NCBI GenBank assembly: GCA_030596265.1
Contig: JAUVKM010000124.1
Location: 1-6,566, forward strand
Reading direction: 5' to 3'
Length of the DNA: 6,566 nt
Origin: Candidatus Cloacimonadota bacterium
Lineage (GTDB): Bacteria > Cloacimonadota > Cloacimonadia > Cloacimonadales > TCS61
The notes beneath the pieces were generated by a model that saw only the letters and a program-made list of their open reading frames with translations, searched no databases and was not told the DNA's origin. A program made the translations under genes and the position numbers. Below, piece after piece: positions 1-4,745 of the stretch (positions are counted from its first letter, which is position 1; the number at the start of each line of letters is the position of its first letter).

Positions 1-617
1 TTGATAACATTTCCTTCGATAGCACCATAGATAACCGGATTGCCGGTGATGGTGAGATCATCAATATTCCAACCACTGTATTGCCAGGAGCCGTCTGTAG
101 TTCCAATTGAAAACCGGATACGAACTTCACTATTAAGGTCTGCTATTTCGGAGATATCATAGTTGGAAATACTCCATGAATTGTCTGTAACCACACTAGA
201 ATTCGTCCAGATATCAATCCAGGTTGTTCCATCGTCATTGCTCACACTGATGTAGGCATGATCGTATGCCGGTTGTTCAACATTCAACCACTTCATAAAA
301 TTCAATCCTACTCCAACAAACTCGCTGCAATTAATAGCAGGTGATATGGCAAAATATTCATGAGCACCCAGGTCAGTCTCGTAATCACCCAAACTTGCAC
401 CAAGCCCGGTAAGATCTACACCGAGAACATTATTTCCCTCATAAGCCGTTTGCGGATCAGGATTTCCATACTCTCCACCTAATCCCTGCGGAGAATCTAT
501 TTCAAACTCACCATTCAATATCCAGCCGGTAAATTCTTCAAAACCATCTTCCCAGATATCTTCTGCAAAAACTAATGTGATTGAAAAGATAAATACAATA
601 GTTAATAATATTTTCAT
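1..617 (-). CDS. Secreted protein with N-terminal jelly-roll (MAM/choice-of-anchor-like) domain, 3' end missing
   Basis: The reading frame runs open from an ATG at 617 to the left edge and gives 205 residues without a stop, so the C-terminus is missing. Residues 1-18 are a signal peptide: MK, a hydrophobic stretch, then VFA before EDIW. Residues about 20-192 look like a beta-sandwich of the MAM or choice-of-anchor type seen in secreted proteases and surface proteins. The cues are F-E-E-F-T-G-W (25-31), YFAISPAI (88-95), VSNDDGTTW (125-133), then RIRFSIGT (166-173) and GWNIDDLTI (182-190) near the end. Residues 195-205 (VIYGAIEGNVI) resemble the first strand of a carboxypeptidase-regulatory-like domain. 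The start is fixed by a GGAG five bases upstream and by the signal peptide. It lies 12 bases after the preceding beta-helix gene, so it is probably co-transcribed. G+C over 1-120 is 52 of 120 bases, richer than the beta-helix genes. A sorting module beyond the edge is expected but not seen. Any enzymatic activity is unknown. Confidence 0.85.
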   Translation of the reverse strand, partial: MKILLTIVFIFSITLVFAEDIWEDGFEEFTGWILNGEFEIDSPQGLGGEYGNPDPQTAYEGNNVLGVDLTGLGASLGDYETDLGAHEYFAISPAINCSEFVGVGLNFMKWLNVEQPAYDHAYISVSNDDGTTWIDIWTNSSVVTDNSWSISNYDISEIADLNSEVRIRFSIGTTDGSWQYSGWNIDDLTITGNPVIYGAIEGNVI

Positions 618-622
618 AAATT

Positions 623-626
623 CTCC
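623..626 (-). promoter_or_regulatory. Ribosome-binding site GGAG for the gene starting at 617
   Basis: The minus strand reads TTGGAGAATTT then ATG. GGAG sits five bases before the start, inside the 12-base gap after the upstream stop codon. The same arrangement precedes the genes starting at 2840 and 4633, which supports all three start choices. Confidence 0.75.
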
Positions 627-629
627 AAT

Positions 630-742
630 TTATTTCAATAACAAACATTTTTTAAATGCTTCAGTTTTACCATCCACATTCAACTTATACAAATAAATTC
701 CTGATGAAACAGGTTGATTATTATAGTTAGTGCCATTCCAGA
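630..742 (-). repeat. Duplicated 3' end of beta-helix gene, copy 1
   Basis: This stretch matches 2852-2964 at 103 of 113 positions without gaps, including a perfect 32-base run (691-722 against 2913-2944). It encodes the last third of the sorting module, from about W-N-G-T-N through SGIYLYKL to KKCLLLK and the TAA stop. Homology continues more weakly across the stop, the ribosome-binding site and the next gene's signal peptide. Confidence 0.85.
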
Positions 743-2840
743 CAACACTAAATTTATTTTTCCCTCGTCCTTCGTCTCCGCTCATGATGACGGGGAAAGT
801 TTTAATTTTCTGACCTTTGATATTATATATTTCAAGATTAACCAATGAGGACGTTTGAGGTAATGAAAAACTGATCGTGGTTGAGGGATTGAAAGGGTTG
901 GGATAGTTATTCAACTTGAATTTAGAAATTTGTAATTCGAAATCTTCCATTCCTGCATTCTGATCAAAATAATATGCTCCCATATCGGTAATAGTTCCAT
1001 CCGGATCAAGAGGAGAATTAGGATCTCCGGCATCAATGCAAGGTGAATTAACAGTTAGATGATAATCTCCGTTAATGGGATCTACAAATAAAGGATCTGA
1101 ATCAATATTGCCATTTTCCCAGTAAACTGTACCATTATTATTGGTAACAATCCCTTCTTCTCCACCTTGAATATCTGAGTATGCAATTGTAATTGTGTTA
1201 GGAGTGCTATATTCTTCAAAATAAATTTCTTGATTTGAATCATTCCAGAGAATACTGTTTTCTAAACTCGGATTAGAAGAATAAACACAATAAATCCCAC
1301 CACCATTATCATTTGCAATGTTATTTGCTATTGTTACATTCTTTAAGTTCGGACTGGAAATTGAACAAGAAATCCCACCACCTTTATTAGCAGAATTATT
1401 ATTTATTGTTACATTCTCTATTCTTGGATTGGAATACCAACATAATATACCACCACCACTTATAGTAGCGAAACCACCTGAAATCGTAATATCTTCTATC
1501 AATGCTTCGGTTACATTTCTAAATTCAATAACTCTTTCTGTGTTCTCAGCATCCAAAATAGTCTCTTCTTCTAAGTTACCGGATAGATTCACGTAGCTAC
1601 TCCACATAATTGGGAAACTCTCTCCATTAGTCGATGGACTGTAAACACCATCTGCAAGATATATTGTGTTAATATTCAAACTATCTGAATAAATCACTTG
1701 AAGTGCATGGGTTATGGTTTGAAAAGGTTCATCTACTGAAGTTCCGGAATTTGTATCTTCACCATCAACAGCTACATAGAAATCAGAATTGATTAAATCG
1801 TTCTCTATGCTGTTTAAAATATCAAAAGTAAAATTATCGATTGGAGATGTATAGTAATCTGATGGATTTAAAACTATGAATGTGTCTACAATGACATTAA
1901 TCATGATACTACTTGTACTAAAAATTTCTACACCTACACCTCTATTTCCAGTTATTATATTAGAAAAGATATTACATCGATTTTCACTAGAAAAAATTAG
2001 ACTGGAATTCTCTCTGCAGAAAATCCCTCCCCCACAATCATTTGCTGAATTCTCTGTTATTGTTACATTCTCTAAATTTGGGTTAGAAGAAAACATGCAA
2101 CAAATCCCACCACCTTTGTTAGCAGAATTATTTGTAATTGATACATTCTCCAAAATCGGATTGGACCAATTATAACAAGTAATGCCACCGCCAGAATTAG
2201 CCGAATTATTTGCTAAGAGAACTTGCTCTAAATTTGGATTTGAAAATGCGCAATAAATACCACCACCATTATCTTCAGCTGAATTATTGGTTATTATCAC
2301 ATTCTCTAAAATCGGGTTAGAATTTGATCCGCAATAAATTCCACCACCATCGTCATTAGCCATATTGTTTGTTATAGTTACATTCTTCAAATACGGATTA
2401 GAATTCACACAATAAATTCCACCACCATCGTAAGCAACATTATTTGTTATAGTTATGTTTTCAAAATTCGGATTAGAATTCACGCAATAAATTCCACCAC
2501 CAAATCCAAATCCATTTGAAATTGTAAAACCGCATAAAACTGCAGTCGAATCTTCTTCATTTTCGAATGTTACAACATTACCGTTTTGATTGCCGTCTAT
2601 GATAGTTTGTGAAACGTAAGTTGTATCTTGAGTAGTGAGGAATAATGAAGCTACAGTTATATTTTTGCTATTATAATTGATATTTTCAAAATAGGTATTA
2701 GGTTGAACTAAAACTGTATCACCATCAACTGCAACATTTATTCCCTCTTGGATTGTTGGCTGGTCTGTAGGGATATTGATAATAGTTGCATTAATAAAAG
2801 TGATGAATATTAAAAATGAAATAGTAAATATTATCTTCAT
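630..2840 (-). CDS. Secreted right-handed beta-helix protein with two helix modules and C-terminal sorting module
   Basis: This gene encodes 736 residues. Residues 1-18 are a signal peptide ending INA. Residues 19-110 form a beta-helix N-cap (DQPTIQEGIN, GDTVLV, KNITVAS). Residues 111-300 are stacked rungs with seven GGGI-x-C motifs at 114, 139, 165, 192, 217, 243 and 270, alternating with SNPxLENVTITNNSA; they resemble the GGA[I/V] plus FxxN repeats of chlamydial Pmp proteins. Residues 354-440 look like a DUF1565 cap (FYVAVDG, TNSGTS, PFQTITHAL, NGESFPI) that starts a second helix with GGGI-x-C at 462, 487 and 513. Residues 528-630 are the closing module often seen after such helices (NSILWN, YSDIQGG, DSDPLFVDP, SPCIDAGDPNSPLDPDGT, MGAYYFD). 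Residues 645-736 are the FlgD-Ig-like sorting module ending KKCLLLK. I chose the ATG at 2840 because GGAG lies five bases upstream and MK plus a hydrophobic core follows; the in-frame ATG at 2870 lies inside the previous gene. No catalytic lyase residues are evident, so surface binding or adhesion is the safest inference. Confidence 0.9.
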   Translation of the reverse strand: MKIIFTISFLIFITFINATIINIPTDQPTIQEGINVAVDGDTVLVQPNTYFENINYNSKNITVASLFLTTQDTTYVSQTIIDGNQNGNVVTFENEEDSTAVLCGFTISNGFGFGGGIYCVNSNPNFENITITNNVAYDGGGIYCVNSNPYLKNVTITNNMANDDGGGIYCGSNSNPILENVIITNNSAEDNGGGIYCAFSNPNLEQVLLANNSANSGGGITCYNWSNPILENVSITNNSANKGGGICCMFSSNPNLENVTITENSANDCGGGIFCRENSSLIFSSENRCNIFSNIITGNRGVGVEIFSTSSIMINVIVDTFIVLNPSDYYTSPIDNFTFDILNSIENDLINSDFYVAVDGEDTNSGTSVDEPFQTITHALQVIYSDSLNINTIYLADGVYSPSTNGESFPIMWSSYVNLSGNLEEETILDAENTERVIEFRNVTEALIEDITISGGFATISGGGILCWYSNPRIENVTINNNSANKGGGISCSISSPNLKNVTIANNIANDNGGGIYCVYSSNPSLENSILWNDSNQEIYFEEYSTPNTITIAYSDIQGGEEGIVTNNNGTVYWENGNIDSDPLFVDPINGDYHLTVNSPCIDAGDPNSPLDPDGTITDMGAYYFDQNAGMEDFELQISKFKLNNYPNPFNPSTTISFSLPQTSSLVNLEIYNIKGQKIKTFPVIMSGDEGRGKNKFSVVWNGTNYNNQPVSSGIYLYKLNVDGKTEAFKKCLLLK
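759..798. repeat. GC-rich imperfect inverted repeat inside the sorting-module coding sequence
   Basis: Arms at 759-769 (TTTCCC-T-CGTC) and 789-798 (GACG-GGGAAA) pair over 10 bp with one bulged T. Bases 762-795 contain 22 G or C of 34, in a gene otherwise near one third G+C. On the coding strand it is read in frame as PVIMSGDEGRGK. The matching segment of the paralogue (NNHYEKG, around 2980-3000) is five residues shorter and has no such palindrome. This looks like a small palindromic element inserted in a surface loop, but I cannot name a family. Confidence 0.5.
1287..1457 (-). repeat. Second array of beta-helix rung repeats (3 GGGI-x-C motifs, 25-26 codon period)
   Basis: Three in-frame copies start at residues 462, 487 and 513 of the 736-residue protein (GGGILC, GGGISC, GGGIYC), spaced 25 and 26 residues, or about 75-78 bases. 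The residues between follow the pattern NPxxENVTIxNNSAN. They restart after the DUF1565-like cap and resemble the first array, which points to internal duplication. Confidence 0.8.
2016..2501 (-). repeat. First array of beta-helix rung repeats (7 GGGI-x-C motifs, 25-27 codon period)
   Basis: Seven in-frame copies start at residues 114, 139, 165, 192, 217, 243 and 270, spaced 25, 26, 27, 25, 26 and 27 residues. Each has GGGI, one variable residue and Cys, then SNPxLENVTITNNSA. At the DNA level each unit contains a CCACCACC-type core and ATTTGTTAT-like stretches on the plus strand. The units are related but none are identical, so this is an older, diverged coding tandem repeat. The regular period matches one turn of a parallel beta-helix. 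Confidence 0.85.
2511..2840 (-). repeat. Duplicated 5' segment, copy 1 (signal peptide plus N-cap)
   Basis: This segment codes for residues 1-110 of the 736-residue protein and aligns without gaps to 4304-4633. By hand count 81 of 110 encoded residues are identical, including INIP-x-DQPTIQEGIN and ITVASLFLTTQDTTY. Similarity fades right after it, where the rungs begin. Confidence 0.8.
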
Positions 2841-2845
2841 TATTT

Positions 2846-2849
2846 CTCC
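2846..2849 (-). promoter_or_regulatory. Ribosome-binding site GGAG for the gene starting at 2840
   Basis: The minus strand reads TAAATGGAGAAATA then ATG. GGAG is five bases from the start and follows directly on the stop codon of the upstream gene. This decides for the ATG at 2840 over the one at 2870. Confidence 0.8.
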
Positions 2850-2851
2850 AT

Positions 2852-2964
2852 TTATTTCAACAACAAACATTTTTTAACTGCTTCAGTTCTACTATCCACA
2901 TTCAATTTATATAAATAAATTCCTGATGAAACAGGTTGATTATTTTGGTTTGTGCCGTTCCAGA
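2852..2964 (-). repeat. Duplicated 3' end of beta-helix gene, copy 2
   Basis: This is the partner of 630-742 at a constant offset of 2222 bases, with ten mismatches. It encodes the end of the sorting module of the 593-residue protein, also finishing KKCLLLK and TAA. Confidence 0.85.
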
Positions 2965-4633
2965 TAATTGTATGTGAACCTTTTTCATAATGATTATTTG
3001 TAAGTATTTTTACTTTTTGTCCCTTGATGTTGTAGATTGATAATTCCACATTACTGTTATTTAGAATTGAGAAAGAAATTGTTGTTGTTGGATTGAAGGG
3101 ATTAGGGTAGTTTTGATGTAAAGAGACTTCAGAAGTTTGAATAATTTCATTGTCACCTATATCTACATAAGGTGGAGCACCGTATTCGTAAGCTCCAATA
3201 TCAATAATAGCACTTCCATTTCCATCTCCATCCCAGATTCGCAGGTTACCGATTATATCCCATAGCGGTATATTCAGTCCTATAGTATCTGGAATACCAG
3301 CATCTATACAAGGAGAAGATTGAGTTAAATTCCAATCTGATTGTAAAGCACTATACTGATATCCTGAACCAATTGTAGGATTTACAAATAAAGGAGGTTC
3401 ATCAATATTATTCTCATAAATCCAAAGCGAAGTATTATTGCCCTGAATTGCATCTAATCCACCTTCAATATTATTAAAATAAAATTTAGGATTAATTGTA
3501 TATTGAGGTAATGAGATTTGACTACCTTCTACCGAATAGTTACCGAAAAAAATATTATTATAAAAAAATGGGCTGGCCAACAAACCATATACAGCACCTC
3601 CTTGATGGGTTGCAAAATTATTGCATATTGTATTGTTAATAAAAATATCATTGTTAGAATAATTATTAGTTACTACTCCTCCACCTCTACCAGATGAGTT
3701 ATTACAAATAACATTGTTAATTATTAATATATTTCCTGAGTTGATTTTGATGCCCCCACCATAACCACCATAATAATTGTGATTGTTAAGTAAAAAATTG
3801 TCTTTAATTTCTCCATCACTAGTTGTAATGCAAATACCACCCCCATTAGCAGAATAGTTATAAGATATAATATTTTCTGATATTTCAAATGATTCACATA
3901 ATTCAATATGAATGCCACCCCCATATACTGAACCATGTTCTGCAGTATTTCCGTGTATCTTATTTTTTAAAATAATTGGATTTGATAATATACAATAAAT
4001 TCCAACTCCAAATCCATATCCCCCTCCTCCTGACCAAGATGTAGCATAAATGGTATTTCCTGAAATTATATTATTCATTATTAACGGAGACGATGAATAA
4101 GATGAAATTCCTGCACCTCCATTATATTGAAAATCATTAACCATTAAATGGTTGTTTGCAATCAAATTATTGATTATTAATGCATTTGAATAGTATAAAC
4201 TTATTCCTACACCATCACGATCATTTGCTGAAATATCTAAAATTGTATTTGAATCCAATGTAGGAGAAGAGTCAATGCAAACAATTCCACTACTCCAGCC
4301 TTCTGAATTTGTAATTGTTAAACCATAAAGTACACTTGTGGAATCTTCTCCATTCTCAAAAGTAACTACATTACAAGGCTGACATGGATCGATAGTTGTT
4401 TGAGAAATGTAAGTTGTATCTTGAGTTGTAAGAAATAAAGAAGCAACTGTAATATTTTTTCCATTAAAATTTATCATTTCCTGATAATTTCCAGGATGAA
4501 CCAAAACAGTATCACCATTTACAGACACATTTATTCCTTCTTGAATTGTTGGTTGATCTGCTGGTATATTGATAATAGTTCCATTAACAAAAGTAAGGAA
4601 TAATAAAAAAGACATAGTAAAAAGAAATTTCAT
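2852..4633 (-). CDS. Secreted right-handed beta-helix protein with C-terminal sorting module
   Basis: This gene encodes 593 residues and is the paralogue of the next gene in the transcript. Residues 1-18 are a signal peptide (MKFLFT... ending VNG). Residues 19-110 are the beta-helix N-cap, 74 percent identical to the paralogue. Residues about 111-400 are irregular rungs of the parallel beta-helix type: repeated IINN or NNIISGN asparagine-ladder strands alternate with glycine turns such as GGGI (238, 264, 292) and GGGV (317). Residues 387-482 form the closing module (FNNIEGG, PLFVNP, SSPCIDAG, IDIGAYEYG). Residues 508-593 are the FlgD-Ig-like sorting module (NYPNPFNP, IYNIKGQK, SSGIYLYKL, KKCLLLK). 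Here the cysteines are few and irregular compared with the paralogue. The ATG at 4633 is chosen because GGAGG lies five bases upstream; an in-frame TTG at 4645 overlaps that site. The stop is 11 bases before the next gene's start, so the two are likely co-translated. The role is inferred as a surface or secreted binding protein; no active site is visible. Confidence 0.9.
   Translation of the reverse strand: MKFLFTMSFLLFLTFVNGTIINIPADQPTIQEGINVSVNGDTVLVHPGNYQEMINFNGKNITVASLFLTTQDTTYISQTTIDPCQPCNVVTFENGEDSTSVLYGLTITNSEGWSSGIVCIDSSPTLDSNTILDISANDRDGVGISLYYSNALIINNLIANNHLMVNDFQYNGGAGISSYSSSPLIMNNIISGNTIYATSWSGGGGYGFGVGIYCILSNPIILKNKIHGNTAEHGSVYGGGIHIELCESFEISENIISYNYSANGGGICITTSDGEIKDNFLLNNHNYYGGYGGGIKINSGNILIINNVICNNSSGRGGGVVTNNYSNNDIFINNTICNNFATHQGGAVYGLLASPFFYNNIFFGNYSVEGSQISLPQYTINPKFYFNNIEGGLDAIQGNNTSLWIYENNIDEPPLFVNPTIGSGYQYSALQSDWNLTQSSPCIDAGIPDTIGLNIPLWDIIGNLRIWDGDGNGSAIIDIGAYEYGAPPYVDIGDNEIIQTSEVSLHQNYPNPFNPTTTISFSILNNSNVELSIYNIKGQKVKILTNNHYEKGSHTIIWNGTNQNNQPVSSGIYLYKLNVDSRTEAVKKCLLLK
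4304..4633 (-). repeat. Duplicated 5' segment, copy 2 (signal peptide plus N-cap)
   Basis: This is the partner of 2511-2840. It differs mainly at residues 83-87, where CQPC-type residues (Cys84 and Cys87) replace Gly-Asn, and in conservative signal-peptide changes. Confidence 0.8.
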
Positions 4634-4638
4634 AAAAA

Positions 4639-4643
4639 CCTCC
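4639..4643 (-). promoter_or_regulatory. Ribosome-binding site GGAGG for the gene starting at 4633
   Basis: The minus strand reads TTGGAGGTTTTT then ATG, a strong five-base Shine-Dalgarno with five-base spacing. It contains the alternative TTG codon at 4645, which is therefore not the start. Confidence 0.8.
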
Positions 4644-4681
4644 AATTCATTGACATTAGTGAAAAATATCCCTTAATTTTC

Positions 4682-4737
4682 AACCATTGCGAAGGTTTAA
4701 TGAAAGAATATCTCTGTATGAAACCATTCGCAAGGTT
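4682..4737. repeat. Paired AACC...GGTT palindromes forming a 16-bp imperfect hairpin
   Basis: Arm 1 is 4682-4698 and arm 2 is 4721-4737. AACC pairs with GGTT, TTGCGAA with TTCGCAA, and GGTTT with AAACC, with single bulged A bases at 4686 and 4726 and a 22-base loop. Each arm is also a half-palindrome with AACC and GGTT ends, so the two copies are related in both orientations. On the minus strand it starts 8 bases after the stop of the gene ending at 4746. No T-run follows, so it is not a standard intrinsic terminator. It may be a dispersed repeat, an mRNA 3'-end stabiliser or a processing site. The rest of the 112-base gap (4634-4745) holds only the ribosome-binding site and no promoter I can defend. 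Confidence 0.7.
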
Positions 4738-4745
4738 TTGTATCA

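Noticed and set aside
1318..2175. Plus-strand open frames of 92 and 99 codons (1318-1596 and 1876-2175)
   Set aside because: They are antisense to the beta-helix rungs. Their repeated PPPL-type residues are the complement of the GGGI codons, and no ribosome-binding site or independent gene character is seen.
2016..2501. CRISPR-like regular repeats
   Set aside because: The period of 75-81 bases is in frame, the repeats are diverged throughout with no conserved repeat and unique spacer split, and they encode protein rungs.
2841..2870. Upstream ATG at 2870 as the start of the 736-residue protein
   Set aside because: It would overlap the previous gene's 3' end and add ten residues before a clean signal peptide; GGAG is correctly spaced only for the ATG at 2840.
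3724..3936. Minus-strand frame of 70 codons inside the 593-residue gene
   Set aside because: It is an out-of-frame shadow of the glycine- and asparagine-rich rungs, with no start signal.
630..4633. Beta-helix proteins as pectate lyases or other polysaccharide lyases
   Set aside because: The fold fits, but no catalytic Arg, Lys or Asp motif of known lyase families is recognisable, so no enzyme activity is assigned.
4634..4645. TTG at 4645 as the start of the 593-residue protein
   Set aside because: The TTG is part of the TTGGAGG ribosome-binding region; the ATG at 4633 has ideal spacing.
4655..4683. Promoter with TTGAAA at 4683-4678 on the minus strand
   Set aside because: At spacings of 17-19 bases no convincing -10 box is present (best is TAATGT, three of six matches), and promoter consensus for this lineage is uncertain.
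4682..4737. Intrinsic terminator for the gene ending at 4746
   Set aside because: The hairpin is long and bulged and is not followed by a T-run on the minus strand.
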